DNA of 64,000 nucleotides, from positions 290,103,719 to 290,167,718 of the forward strand of contig NC_133658.1 in NCBI RefSeq assembly GCF_037893015.1, written 5' to 3'. Shown in pieces: positions 31,901 through 61,799 of this stretch. This stretch comes from Macrotis lagotis. Lineage: Eukaryota; Chordata; Mammalia; Peramelemorphia; Peramelidae. Each line of letters starts with the position of its first letter. Position 1 is the stretch's first letter. The translations under genes were made by a program, and so were the position numbers. The notes beneath the pieces are model-generated. The model was not told the origin of the DNA, searched no databases, and saw only the letters and a list, made by a program, of their open reading frames with translations.

Positions 31901-32899
31901 CCAGAGGTGTCAGGATAGTCCCAAGACAAAGGTTTCTAGTACTATAGCTCCTGGTATCCACCTTTATGAGTCCTCATTAATAATTAGCCAGTTGCCTTCC
32001 TTAGAAAAGGAATATACTGAAAGAATAATTGGTACAAAACATTCTACTACCACCCCCCTTAAAGCAATTGGGGATACTGATTCCCCATTCTCAAATATTA
32101 TCCCTGTGGGGAAAGTTGACTTAAATTTAGATCAGGGACAATAAAAAATGCATACAAAGAATACTTGTGGTAAAGGGATACCTCTGCACTTACAGTCCTA
32201 GAAATCCTTTCCTCCCTTCATAGAGTCCTCATGAAGTTCCCCCTGGATATTACTATTTTTCCCCCTGAGTTCAGAGATTCAGTGTATTTTTATAATTTAT
32301 AGTCAACATCCCTCCCCACTACAGAGTCACAATCCCTAAAGCTTCTCTTCTACTTTAGTGATTGTTTTTCCAGACCCATCTGCAGATACTTCCTTTACTA
32401 TGAATTTACTACTCCAGAGGCTATTGCTATTGCTAGCACCTCTAGACCTCCTTTACTCACAAGGTTATTTCCTGGACACATCCACCTAGGTTTGCCTAAG
32501 ATCAGAAAAGAGCAAAAATAGAGGTGCTGTAGAGTCATAAGCACCATAACACAATAACAGAAAGAACATCCAACCTTTCCCTGAACTGGGTTCCTGGGAG
32601 CAGCTCAAAATGGTTCTGCTTCCTAGCAATTGCAAAGGAAAAGAGAATGAAAACTTGGAAGGTTGCTCTTTTTGTATTCACATTCATTTCTATGACCAAT
32701 AAGAAAATTTTCTATTATCAAACAGAACCATCAGTCCTTGAATTTCTTGGATTGAAACCAGGTAGAAAATATCTGTTCTTAAAGGTCTAACCTTCATAGA
32801 TTAATATGAACAGTCTATTCTTGGGGGGGGGGGGGGGAGTAGTCATGTAGCTCCAAAGAGAAAATGACATTTCTCATTCCTTTACTAGATATAATAATA

Positions 32900-33160
32900 A
32901 ATAAACTAATAAACTTCAAGCTTTTTAGCATCCTAATTTCTTTCCTCTGAGCAATAATAATTAGGATTTATATTTCCTTTAAAGTTTTCAAAATATTTTA
33001 CTTAGAAATGTTATTTCATTTCATCCTCAAAACAATCTTGTGAGGAAAGGGTTATTATTATTCCCAGTTTACAGATGAGGAAATTGAGGCTGAAGTGAAG
33101 CAAATTGTCTGGAGTCAAACTCAGATTTTCCTGAATCGAGTCCAATACTATTCATAATTA
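32900..33160 (-). repeat. MIR-like ancient SINE
   Basis: 'tttcatttcatcctcaaaacaatc', 'cagtttacagatgaggaaattgaggc', 'gtctggagtcaaactcag', read antisense. 31900-32900 otherwise holds nothing I can name beyond a 15-bp G run at 32823-32837. Confidence 0.6.
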
Positions 33161-33234
33161 AATATAATATTCCCATATGTAATCTGATCAGAATAAGATA
33201 AAATAGGATTATCACATCTCTAGACATGGATTTA

Positions 33235-34860
33235 TACCTTTTCTCTTATTGATGTTGTATTTATTTTTCCAATTACATGTTATGAAAGTTTTTCAACATT
33301 TATTCACATGCATATTTATAAGTTACACAATTTTCTTCCACCCTCTCTTCCCATCACCCTCCACTCTGCAGCAAACAGTTCAGTGAACATCTACACTTGT
33401 GTTTTAGATGTTTATTTATATATTAGTGTTTTTCTATATGAGGAATTAGGACTAAGGGGGGGAAGACCAGAAGGAAAAATATAAGAGAATTTTTTTTTAA
33501 TGAACATAGTGAGGGGTGGCTAGGTGGCCCAGTGGATAGAACAACGACCCTGGAGTCAGGAGTACCTGAGTTCAAATCCAGCCTCAGACACTTAATAATT
33601 ATCTAACTGTGTGGCCTTGGGCAAGCTACTTAACCCCATTGCATTGCAAAAAACTAAAATAAAATAAAAATAAAATAAAATGAACATAGTATACATTCAG
33701 ATTCCATATGTTTTATTTTATTTTATTTTCTTCATCTAGATGTGTATGGTATTGTCCATAATAGGTCTCTCTCAGGGTTGTCCTAGTTTTCTGAACTGCA
33801 GGGAGGAACTGCATCCATCAAAGTTGATCAACTCATAATGTTGTTGTTAATGTGTACAATGTTATCTTGGATCAGTTCCTGTAATTCTTTACATGATTCC
33901 CTAGTGTCCAACCATTCATGGTTTCTTATAGAACAATAGTATTACATAATATTCATATACCATAACTTGTTCAGCCATTCCCCAATTGATAGGCATTCCC
34001 TTGATTTCCAATTCTTTGTCACTACAAAAATTGCTGCTAAGAATATTTTGGAACATGTGGGATTTTTCCAAATTTTTTATAATTTCTTCTGCATATAGGT
34101 ATAGTATTAGTATTGCTGATTCAAAGGGTATGATCTGTTTTATTACACTTTGAAGATAGTTCCATCTTGCCCTCCTGAATGGTGGGATTAGTTCACAACT
34201 CCACCAAAAGTGTATTAATATCCCATCAATCTCCAACATTAATCGTTATCCCTTTTTTGTCATCTTAGTCAATCTCATAGGTGTAAGGTAGTACCTCAAG
34301 GTTGATTTAATTTGCATTTCTCTAATCAGTAATGTTTTGGAGTATTTTTTCATATGATTATATAAAGCTTTAATTTCTTCATTTGAAAACTGCCTGTTCA
34401 TATCTTTTTTTTCAGCTTTTCTGTTCATATCTTTTGACCATTTATCAATTGGGGAATGAGTTGTAACCTTATAAATTTGATTCAATTCTCTATCTATTTT
34501 AGAAATGAGACTTTTATCAGAACACCTAGCTATGAAAATTGTTTCCCAGCCTTCTGGGCAGTATTGGCTTTATTAGTGCAAAAACTTTTTAATATAGTCA
34601 AAATCATCCATTTTGTAATTTATAATGTACTCTATTTTTGATCATAAATTCTCCCTTTTCCATAGATCTGACATTATTTCTTGATCTGTTCATTGATCTA
34701 TGGTATCACCATTTATGCCTAAATTCTGTACCCATTTTGGCCTTATTTTAGTACAGGATGTGAGTTGTGGGTCTATGCCTAATTTTTGCCATACTATTTC
34801 GCCATACTATTTCTGCCATACTATTATGCTAATAAGGTTTAGAACTCCTATGTGAGGGTA
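33235..34860 (-). mobile_element. L1 fragment, antisense: ORF2 C-terminus and 3' UTR
   Basis: Minus-strand frames read HMKKYSKTLLIREMQIKSTL and RYYLTPMRLTKMTKKG (34485-34246), then FWWSCELIPPF and MPINWGMAEQVMVYEYYVIL (34239-33916), the L1 ORF2p C-terminal region. The 3' UTR follows to 33235. A SINE is nested at 33511-33678. It is broken into several frames. Confidence 0.85.
33511..33678 (+). mobile_element. Marsupial tRNA-derived SINE nested in the L1
   Basis: 'ggggtggctaggtggcccag' head and (aaaat)n tail; perfect aatgaacatagt duplication at 33499-33510 and 33679-33690. Confidence 0.92.
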
Positions 34861-35279
34861 TTAGTGGACTTTGAGTTCAGTTGTTCTGTAACACAACAAC
34901 CAAAAAAGTGATTTTTAAGTTGCATTACTAGAATAGTATCCCAAACAAGAGAGATGGTACTCCCACTGTACTTTGCCTAGGTCAAATCATATCTGGATTC
35001 AGTTCTGGAATCTTGTTTTTAGAAGGACATTAATAAGCTAATATCCTAGCCACATATAAAAGAGTAAAGAAGGTGATGAGTTTCAATATCTTAAGAGATT
35101 ATATCTAACTTGGAGAAGAAAAGATGGGGGGAGGGCAGGAGGAGATGGTCATAAAGACATGAAAGTTATTTTCAAATATCTGTCTGGTTGTTATTTGCAA
35201 GAGAGATTAAATTTTGTCTTTCTAGTCCAAGTAGGAAGTACTTGTACCAAGTGAGACTGCTGACTTAACACAGAATCCT

Positions 35280-35375
35280 CTCACTCAAATTCAATTCATG
35301 TACTTGTCATGTCATCACTTCCTCCTGTTGTCATGGTCTTCTTCAGGAAAGAAAGAAAAACATCATCATCACAAT
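35280..35375 (+). mobile_element. 3' end of RTE-tailed SINE
   Basis: 'caattcatgtacttgtcatg', 'tgtcatggtcttcttcagg', then (atc)n-like 'catcatcatc'. Same tail as 36180-36296. Confidence 0.65.
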
Positions 35376-35549
35376 AAGGGGGAGGGAATGGATCAAAATT
35401 TCTACTGATTATAAGAGCTTCCTAAGGATTAGAGCTGTCCAAAATTGATATGGTTTACTTCTTAAGGGAATAGGAATTCTCCATCATTGGAGGGTTTCAG
35501 GTGAAAGATAGGTGTCTTTTTCTTTTAATGCAAGAGAATCAATTTCTTT

Positions 35550-35940
35550 CTATGTTATTTTATTTCTTCCAATTACATGCAAAGATAGTTTTCAACATTC
35601 ATCTTTTTGTAAGCTTTTCTTCCTCCCTCCCTTTCCTCTCTCCTCCCCATGACTATACTAAACATATTTCCATATTAATCATGTTGTGAAAGAACTAGAA
35701 CAAAAAAAGCAAAAAACAAATATAAAACAAGTTTTAAAAAAAAGTTAAATTAACATACTTTGAGTTGTATTCAGATTCTACAGTTTTTTCTGTGAATGTG
35801 ATGGCATTTTTCATGACTAGTCTTTTACAATTGTCCTTGATCATTAAACCAACTGCTAAGAGGAGCTAAATCCATCATAGTTACTGTCAGTGTATCCAGT
35901 GTTCTCCTGGTTTAGCTCACTTCACTCAGTGAAAGATGGA
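35550..35940 (-). mobile_element. L1 3' UTR fragment, antisense
   Basis: 'tccaattacatgcaaagatag', 'tgatcattaaaccaactgc', 'gtgttctcctggtttagctcac' are reverse complements of the L1 3' UTR words at 18190-18790. Confidence 0.7.
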
Positions 35941-36014
35941 TATCTTCTTAAATATCAGGGATCCAGTAGAAGGAATTCCAGGACTGAGAGACCCTTTCTA
36001 GTTGGGTTTATATA

Positions 36015-36296
36015 GTAATAGCAGCTTGAAGGCATAATGGATAGTACACTGGCCCTGGAATCAGAAGGATGGGGGTTCAAATCCAGTCTCAGACATTTAA
36101 CACTTACTAGTTATGTGAACTTGGGCCAGTCACTTAATCCTGACTGCCTCACATCCAGGGCCATCTCCATCTCCTGATTCACATCTGGTCGCTGGCTTCC
36201 TCACTCAAATCCAATTCATGTACTTGTCATGGCATCATCTCCCCTGATGTCATGGTCTTCTTCGAGGAAGAAGGATAAACATCATCATCATATGGT
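36015..36296 (+). mobile_element. SINE with tRNA-like head and RTE-type tail, near full length
   Basis: Head 'tagcagcttgaaggcataatgg', B-box-like 'ggttcaaatcc', 'tgtgaacttgggccagtc', then a non-tRNA tail 'gatgtcatggtcttcttcg' and (atc)n end. The tail resembles the 3' end of the RTE-like element at 54275-54395. Confidence 0.75.
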
Positions 36297-37059
36297 TATA
36301 TGGTTAGAGGCATTGGGCCTTGGGAAAGCTCAGACCCCAAGTCCAATGGGCATGGAAGAAGAGATTCTTTAGAAAGCAATATTTGGTTAAATAGTATTTA
36401 GATTAGCCCATTTTCCAACTTTTCTCTTTCTAGATTGTCCAAATCACTTTAAAAGTTTTCCCAATAACTACTGACTTTAGTCTTTCCTAAGACTGTTCTT
36501 TACTGAGCTGGTTAATTTAAACTGGATACAATAAATAGAGATATGTATTTCTATTCTACACCCCCCCCTTAAGAAAACAGTCAAATGTAAAAAAACAAGT
36601 AAATGAGTGTGGGTGATTGTTCATGCTTTAAAAGGAATATCTTATTTACCAAAGGATTCACCTCCTCGGGGCTTCATTTAATTGCTGCTCCTTCCTTTAA
36701 GTGTTTGTTTACAGGTCTTCAAATCCTAACAAAGTAGGCCAAATGAGTTAAAATTCAGCAACAAAGTACAAAGAACCACAAACACTTGAAGATCAATCAG
36801 GAATAAAGATGAAAGGTTCCTAAGTGACAAGTCAATGGGAAAATTGGATTCTATTCCTGTCCATTCCATTAATAGAAACTAAAATAAGATGCACTAATTA
36901 AAATCCAATTTAAATCTTTGCAAAGCATTTACCACCTAAAACCTTCTCACCTATCTGCAAGAGACTCTTTCCCAGGAGAAGCCTATTCTCAGGAATCTAG
37001 GGTTGGGGTATGTATTTTCATTCTCTACTGTTCAAAGTACTAAGAGAGCACTCAATCTC

Positions 37060-37064
<5 letters not shown>

Positions 37065-37123
<59 letters not shown>
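37065..37123. repeat. (TA)n microsatellite
   Basis: 59 bp of almost pure TA with one C interruption. Confidence 0.95.
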
Positions 37124-37189
37124 TCTATTTATGGTTAATATTGTTTTCCCCTCAGTAGACTATAAACTCCTCAAGAACTGAGAATGCCA

Positions 37190-37500
37190 AATCAGTAAGT
37201 ATTTATTAAGTATCTACTAAGGGTCAGGAACTATCTGAAGCTCTGGCTACCAAAAAAGGCCTTTTAAGAACTCATATTCTAAAGGGGAGACCACATACAA
37301 AAAGGGATGAATGTACAAGATATATATTGTGTGAGTAGGAAATACTTTAAAAGGAAGGCAGTAAGACTAAGGAAAACTGGGAAAAAGCTTCTTGATGCAG
37401 TTAGTATTAGCTAGAATTTGAAAGCAACAAGAGACAGAGATAAGGAGGCAGAGCAATCCAAGCATGTTGGACAGAGAGTGGAGAGATGGGATATCTTGTG
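37190..37500 (+). repeat. Old long interspersed repeat (same family as 14240)
   Basis: 'aagtatttattaagtatctactaagg', 'gaactcatattctaaaggg', 'ggaggcagagcaatccaag' in the same order as other copies. Confidence 0.5.
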
Positions 37501-37795
37501 GTTTGGTTGTTTGTCTATGTCCTCTAAGAGGACCATGACATCAGGCAAGTGATGTTTTGACATGCAAGTGAATTGGATTTAATGGAGGCTGTGCAAAGAC
37601 ACCAGGTTCACTTTCTCCTCCAGAACCATCTGAGTTCAGTGGACAGTAATGGATACTGGATGACTGGATATGACCCTGGATTCAATGGGAGACCTTGACT
37701 TTTTAAAGCTAGGTGTTTCCCTGGTGACAATTTGACTGAGGCTATGCTCATTCAGTGATTAAGGTTAGGTTAGGTAAGAGAGAGATGAGGGCAAA
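37500..37795 (-). mobile_element. RTE-tailed SINE fragment, antisense
   Basis: 'ctctaagaggaccatgacatc', 'gtgatgttttgacatgcaagtg', 'aaagacaccaggttcac', as at 14530. Confidence 0.65.
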
Positions 37796-37797
37796 AT

Positions 37798-38837
37798 TTA
37801 GCAGCATCTATATTAAGGGCTCCTAGGGTTTGCAATATGATATTCCAGAAGACAAGAGATTACAACCAAGAATCAACTGTCTAGCAAAACTGAACATCTT
37901 ATTTCAGGGGAAAAGATAGACTTTTAATGAAATGGGGGACTTTCAAGCTTTCCTGTTGAAATGACTAGAGCTGAACAGAAAGTTTGAACTTCAAGTACAG
38001 GATTCAGGTGAAGGATAGAAGGGTGGTTGGAAAGGGCAAATTATGAGGAATTTAATGATGTTGAACTCCTTGTATTCCTGCATAGGAAGAAGATACTGAT
38101 AATACTCATATGAACCTTCTCATTTATTAGGGCAGCTAGAAGGAACATTAGTAGACAAGTCACAGGAGGAAGCTGAATATAAAAGTATAATATAAAGATG
38201 CAGTTAGTGGAGGAGAAAGAGATGTACTGGGAGAAAGAGAAAGGAGAGGTGGAATGAACTAAGATATTTCATATAAAAGAGTCAAGGAAAAGCTTTTGCA
38301 ATGGAGTGGAAGAGGGGGGGAAGGTGAGGGGGAGTGAGTGCCTTCATTCTCATCAGAAGTAACTCAGAGAGAAAATAATATGCACACCCAATTGAGCATA
38401 GAACTCTATCTTACCCTAGAGGAAAATAGGAGAAGAAAGGGATAAGGAAAAAAAAGGGATGGGGGCGAGGAGTGTAGGTGATAGAAGAGAGGGATTGTGG
38501 GAGAGGGTAGTCAGATACAACACATTTTTGAGAAGGGACAGGGATAAAGGAGAAATAGAAAATAGAATAAATGGGGTGGGGGGAATAGGATGGAAGGAAA
38601 TATAACTAGCAATAGCAACTCTGGGAAAAAAATTGAAGCAATTTCTCTGATGGACTTATGATAAACAATGCTATCCACCCCAAAAAATAGAGTTGATGGT
38701 AGTGAAATACAGACTGAAGAATATTTTTTCCTTTCACTTTATTTTTCTTGAGATTTCTCTTTCTTGGGGGGGGGGATTATGTTTACTTTTACATGGTGAC
38801 TATTGTAGTAATGTGAAAAAAGAAATAAAAGTAAATT
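37798..38837 (+). mobile_element. HAL1 3' half
   Basis: Aligns with 23695-25260: ORF1 C-terminal end ('gaatcaactgtctagcaaaac'), 'atagacttttaatgaaatgg', 'acttatgataaacaatgc' and the shared 3' end, without the three SINE insertions of the other copy and again without ORF2. A (GA)12 run follows at 38838-38861. Confidence 0.78.
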
Positions 38838-38869
38838 GAGAGAGAGAGAGAGAGAGAGAGAACAAGAAT

Positions 38870-39950
38870 GGCCATTATTTTAAATAAAATTTATCCTGGG
38901 AAGATAAGACCCTCAAGGTTTCTCAGTGATTGCAGCAGGTAAAAAAGAAAAAAGGTAAGAGCTTCTTTTGGTTTTGTATGTAGACTAGAAAGGAGACCAG
39001 CATTAGTGGATCCAAGAGTTCATGAGGATGGGGTATGAGAAGATTGGAATGGTAGGAGGGGATCAGGTGATGATAGAATTAAAAAGCCAAATAAAGAATC
39101 TCACAGTTAATCCTTGAGGTATTTGGAACCTTGAACTTGGGATCACAAAGACTCATCTTCATGAGTTCAAATCTGATAATCAGGCACTTTACTAGCTGTG
39201 TGACCTTGGACAAGTCACTTAACCTTCTTTACCTCAGTTTTCTCATATGTAAAATGAACTGGAGAAAGAAATGGAAAACCACTCCAGTATCTTTGCCAAG
39301 AAAACTCCAAATGGTGTCATGAAGAGTCAGATTTGCCTGAACCATAACAGTTTATTTATGACTTGGTAAACCCTCTGCTTTAGAAAGATGACTAATTGGC
39401 AAGGGAGAGAATTGAAACAGGAGAGACAACCAATATTCTAGGATGAGATGATGAGACTTCCATTAGGGTAGTGGCAATGTCAGAGCAGAAAAGGGGGGTA
39501 TTTAAGAATTATTGCAAAGGTAGTATTGAGAGGACTTGGCAACAGTATAGATTTGAGGAAGGGTTGAGAAAAAGTGAAAATTCAAGGGTGATGCCTCTAT
39601 TTCTAACCTTGGTGAATGGGAAAATGAGGATGCCCTCAATAGTAATAGGGGGTGGCCAGGTGGTGCAGTGGATAGAGCACAGGTCCTGGAGTCAGGGGTG
39701 CCTGAGTTCAAATCCGGCCTTAGACACTTAATAATTGCCTAGCTGTATAACCTTAGGCAAGTCACTTAACCCCACTGCCTTGCAAAAATAAAAAAAAATT
39801 AGTAATAGGGACATTAGGAAAAGGGAGAGCTTAGAGGAAAGGGTAATAAGTTCAATTTTTAACATGTTGAATCTAAGGACACCTAGCTCAAGATGTCCAA
39901 TAGGCAGTTCAAGATGGTTCTTTGTATTCAAAGACCCTAGAACAATGTCT
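38870..39950. repeat. Old long interspersed repeat with inserted SINEs
   Basis: 'gagaggacttggcaacagtatag', 'gaaaattcaagggtgatgcc', 'gttgaatctaaggacacc' belong to the repeat of 14240. It is broken by a MIR-related SINE (39125-39350, with 'tgtgtgaccttggacaagtcac') and the SINE at 39651. Confidence 0.5.
39651..39799 (+). mobile_element. Marsupial tRNA-derived SINE
   Basis: 'ggtggccaggtggtgcagtgg' head without the usual first G's, A-rich tail; tagtaataggg duplicated at 39640-39650 and 39800-39810. Confidence 0.92.
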
Positions 39951-40376
39951 GATGCATATTAAATGCTTAATACATTCTTATAGTAGATTGATTAAGTTAT
40001 TACCAGGAATAAAAACTATGACAAAGCTCTGTCCACAAGGTTAATTGGTTTATCTGTGGAGGAGGGATAGTTTTCAAGTTAAGTGCATTCTTGCCCATGG
40101 TAGTCATTTAATAAATGACTGTCAAATTAAATTGAATTTCCACTCCCACAAAGAACTTCTAGGTAATTGATCTAGGAAAGAGGACCATAGGAGAAATGAA
40201 ACTGTGTCTAAATTAAATTGTGTTTTTTCTCCTGGCATAGCACAATTTTCAGTTGGATAATTAATAAATGTTTGCTGCATTTTAATTTCCTGCAAAAAAA
40301 AGGCTTCACAAAAGAGGTGATATTTGAGTTGAATTTTGAAGGATGAAAAGAAAATTTTGTGTACCCATAGAAATAG

Positions 40377-40378
<2 letters not shown>

Positions 40379-40428
<50 letters not shown>
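40379..40428. repeat. (CA)25 microsatellite
   Basis: 50 bp pure dinucleotide, likely polymorphic; a (TA)n-rich tract follows at 40453-40496. Confidence 0.97.
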
Positions 40429-40430
<2 letters not shown>

Positions 40431-40496
40431 TACTTTTCCCCTGAAGCTTGAAATATATATATATATATGTATATATATGCATATATATATATATAA

Positions 40497-41000
40497 AATG
40501 AATTGAAGATCATCTCAGAAGGAAGACACTAAGATTAAGGAAGACTAAGGTTTTTTTTGTAAAAGGTGGAATTTTAGCAAGAAGTTAAGGGAAGCTGGAA
40601 GGCAGAGATGAGGAGGGAGAAACTTCCAGGCATGGGAGTCCACCAATGAAAAGTATGAATTTGTTAGAATTTGATAGATGGAGTGTCTTCTTTGAGGAAC
40701 CTTGAGAAGGGTAGAGTTATTGGATTATAAAGTAAATACATAGAGAAAATTAAGGTGTAAGAAAACTGGAAACATAAGAAGCAGGCTGGTTATAAAAGGC
40801 TCTAAAAGCCAAAAAGAGAATTTTATATTCGTTCCTGGAGATAATAGGACAGGAAGTACCTTTTCACCATTGATCAGGTAAATCTGAGCTAAGAAGTTTA
40901 ATGAGCACCAATGGCCAAAAGAGGGCAGTGGTGCAACATAGACATCTATGTTGACCTAGGAAGAGAAACAGGTGACAACTGATATCAGTCAGAGAGAACA
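40497..41000 (+). repeat. Old long interspersed repeat (same family as 14240)
   Basis: 'gatcatctcagaaggaagacactaag', 'ggcagagatgaggaggg', 'ttataaaaggctctaaaagcc', 'cctggagataataggac'. Confidence 0.5.
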
Positions 41001-41729
41001 GTGTCACCGGAAAATGGAAAATGACCCTTTGTGGTTGTACAAGGATATAAGTAAATACCATATTGACTTAAGTGAGTACTCTATCACTCACAATCAATCA
41101 AATGTATTGAACAACTTTTAATGGCAAGGTACTATAAGGATCTACCGATCAGAAGATTGCTCCTCACCCCCCACCAAAGAAAAGCAAGAAGACACCTTCC
41201 CCTCCTTATAGGCATTGAAATTTGCATGTAATGTCAAATTCTTTTCGGCATGTGTTGATCAGTTTTGCTGAATTTGTTTCACTTGCTCTTTTTTCTTTCT
41301 TTTTTGTGATAAGAGATGACTCTCTTGTAGGGGGAAGGATGCAAGGGGAAACCTATGCCCTGTAAAGACAAAAGATATCAGTAAAAATCTGCTTCTTTTT
41401 AAAGGTTATGAGAGAAGTTAATATTGCTAAGATTAAGGAATCTGACCTTAATAATTATTATGATCTCTAATGTCCCTTCCAATTCTAACATTTTTTTCTT
41501 TTATGGTTTAATATTCCATGTCCATCTCTGTTATCCAATGGTCATAAAGGCTCAATCTGACTGTTTATGAATGATGGTCCTATGCCAAAGAAACTAGCTA
41601 GGAAAACAAGAAAAAAGTTATTAGAGTTTGGGGAAGTTAAAAAGTACAAATATAAGATATATTGTACATACAATTACTCATGTCAATTACTCAATGCTTG
41701 ATTGATAAAGTTAGTCTGAAATAGGGAGC

Positions 41730-42400
41730 AATCATAGACTCTCAGAGCTTGATCGGGCCTAAGAACCTTAGGGTCATGCAGTCTAACCTTGTCCAAACTG
41801 GTAAAGGAATTTCCTCTTCAGCAGTACCTTGGCAGGTGATTGATTAGTCATTCAACGGGATTTATGCTGCCTCTCATTAATAGTCCTTTGTCAACAGAAA
41901 CAAGAATTTATTACCTGCCTACTCTGGGTTGTTGTTCAGTCATGTTTGACTCTTCATAGGGTTTTCTTGGTAAAGATACTGAAATGATTTGCCTTTTTCT
42001 TCTACAGCTCATTTTATAAATGAGGAAACCAAGGCAAAGAGAATGAATGACTTGGTCAGGGTCACATAGCTAGTAGGTGTCTGATGCCAGATTTGAACCC
42101 CTGAAGAGGAAAAGGAGTCTTTCTGACTCTACACCGTTTACTCTATTCATGATACCACCTAGGTGCCCAGGCACTATTCTAACTATTCTAATTTTCAAAT
42201 ACTAACTCATTTGATCTTCACAACAACCCTGGAGGAAGGAAATAAAGGAAAATAAAGGAAACTGAGGCAGAAAAAGACAAAGAAAAAAGACAAAAAAAGT
42301 CACAGAGCCAACAAATGTCTAAGTCTGGATATGATTTTAGGTATTCTTGAGTCTATGTTCATTTGGCTATTGGCTATACCACCAAGCTGCCTCCAACTAT
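41730..42400. repeat. L3-like fragment, MIR-related SINE and MIR
   Basis: 41730-41850 L3/CR1-like sense; 41935-42180 MIR-related marsupial SINE antisense ('gttgttcagtcatgtttgac', 'gatttgaacccctgaag'); 42180-42400 MIR antisense. A sense MIR lies at 42480-42620. 42620-43200 shows nothing I can name. Confidence 0.5.
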
Positions 42401-43224
42401 TTTTATGAGAAAGTATTTTATCATCACCATCATCAATAGAAACAAATAATTATTGACAGTTTACTTCATGAAAAAGTAGTATGGTATAGTAGAATGACCT
42501 GACTTCCAATTTTCCATTTCATCTTCACTCAATATGTGACTTTGGGCAAATCTTTTTGGTCTAATATAGCTTCAGCTCTCTTATTTATAAAATGGGACTA
42601 AGAGTATCTGTGTCAAAGCATCCTAAATCTTAAAGAAATGAGAACTCTCATTTCATAAATTTAGGATACATCATGCAGAAGATACAAAGAGATGAGAGAT
42701 CTAATCCCCGACATCTGAGGAGCTCTGGCATTGGTTAGGAGTACAAACTGTAGAATAAGTGAAACAAATAGGTCAGGGCACCATTAGCAGGGCCATGCCC
42801 CACTGTTACCTTCAATAGGAGTAGGAAGAGTGAGGAGGCTATAGCTGCACTTTGCAAATAATGGATATTTAATGGTGATAGATCACGTATAACTACCTTG
42901 ATCAATACATAAGAAAGCACATAAATATTTTTCCAAACTGAATTAATCACTTAATATATAGATAGATAGATAGTTGACTCGATTAAAAATGGTTAGGGTG
43001 AAGCATGTTAAAGTTTGGAAAGAGGGATCATGAAATCTAGGATACACTATTTCCCCCAAACTACTTGTCATTCCCTTAATAGGAGAGGAAAAAAGAAATA
43101 TAATTTCCCTTACTCGTGGCCAGGCACTGACTTTTAATAACAAAGAGTAACCTTATGGCACTCTCCATTTCTCCAAGGCTGCTAAATACATAAAATGCCA
43201 AACTATTCATTTGCTAAATGATAA

Positions 43225-44632
43225 ATGTTCCAAGTAACTTTTTTTATTTTAGAATACAAGAGGTACAAATGTATTTACAGTCATACATATACAATCAAAT
43301 AATATATATATCAAAGTTTCGTAAATATCATTTTAGATAAATATTTACAAAGTTAAAGTGACCATTTCCTGGAAGTAGAACACAGTTTGTGAAAACTCTA
43401 TACATTTTATACTTTTCATTAATATTATTATAGTTTCTTTATTTTACAAAACACCCTAAGGGATTTGTCACTTGTTAATGACTATAGGGCAGGGTGGGAG
43501 ACACTAGAGGGCGCTCATTACTGGAGTTTAAGAACAATGGGGGCAAAGAGAGAAGGGGGAAATTATGTAGTTGGGACTCCAGAGACAGGGACTGCTGAAT
43601 CAGGTGAAGTGGTCTCCCAGTTTTCCCAAGGGATTTCACAGCTGTTTGGAAATGTTTCCAGGGAGAGAGTGAGACTTAAATGCACTGTTGCTAGTCCACC
43701 TCATTTCTCCCCTAAGGAGAATTCAGATGAAGCTTGGGTGTAGAATAAAATTCCACAGTGCGGACACCTCTTGACCTTACCTCTCCTAAATCTGTTCATA
43801 CAGAGTTGACCTGATCTACCATAATCCCTTTAGGCCTCCAGTTTCTAGGAGAGCAGGTCAAGGGGGGGAAATCGACCTGACATCAGACCCTCACAGCAAT
43901 GGGCTCTGGAATCCGGTCTTGCATCTCTTGGTCAGAAAGCCTGGTGATCTGAAGCCTGCCCTTCCCACCCTCTTTTTTGCCCCAGTCAGATCTGGGAGCA
44001 GCGTTAGCAAGGACAGTTTTTGAACTAAAACCAACTGACTTGCATCTCTGTTTCCTGAGAATAATCTTGAGGGTGGGAGAGAGAGGAGGGAAGAAGATAT
44101 CTAGAGGAGGTTCTGAGACCCTTGTTTGGGGAGTGGAGGAATTCCTGATTCTACCCCCGACTCCCACCCCCCACTCCCATCCCAGCCCTCTTTGCTTTGG
44201 CCTCCAGACTGAAGTATAAGCCACAGGGAAATCATAGATCATTCTCTTTATCGTCCCCCTTCTCCCCCCTCCCCCCCCCAAGCTGTCCATTTTCGGAGGA
44301 TCATAGCGTTTTCATTCACCCACCCACCTCCTGACCCCCTTCCTGAGGCTTGGGACCCGGGTAGGCAGATGAGGGGCTGGGGGGTACAGAGTGACTCACA
44401 AGGGCCCAAAGATGGTGATGTGAGAAGAAGAAAAGACATCTGTATGGATATATATCAAACAGGCGAGTGAGCCTTCTTCTGCCCCTGCACCCCACGCCCC
44501 CTGCAGAAGGAGGCGGTAAGCAAGCCGAGGGAGGGGACCTGCTCTAGAACCACAGGACGCGCCCGGCCCCTCCCCGTTCCGGGCCGGCGGCGCGGGGCCG
44601 GCCTCCGGGGGCTCCCGGGGCGCAGCGGCGCC
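43225..44632 (-). other. PRDM12: PRDM12 3' UTR (inferred)
   Basis: Repeat-poor DNA follows the stop at 44633. Two AATAAA hexamers on the minus strand (plus tttatt at 43438-43443 and 43243-43248) give 3' UTRs of about 1.2 or 1.4 kb, which fits the known transcript size. Open frames here (for example 135 codons at 44290-43883) have no recognisable protein features. Confidence 0.55.
43501..43514 (+). promoter_or_regulatory. CTCF-like motif
   Basis: acactagagggcgc matches the core CCASYAGRKGGCRS at 13 of 14 positions and contains a CpG, so it could be methylation-sensitive. It lies near the PRDM12 3' end. Confidence 0.6.
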
Positions 44633-61790
<17,158 letters not shown>

Positions 61791-61799
61791 TGCCACTTG

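Noticed and set aside
43883-44290. 135-codon minus-strand frame
   Set aside because: Lies in the PRDM12 3' UTR; Gly-rich start and no recognisable domain.
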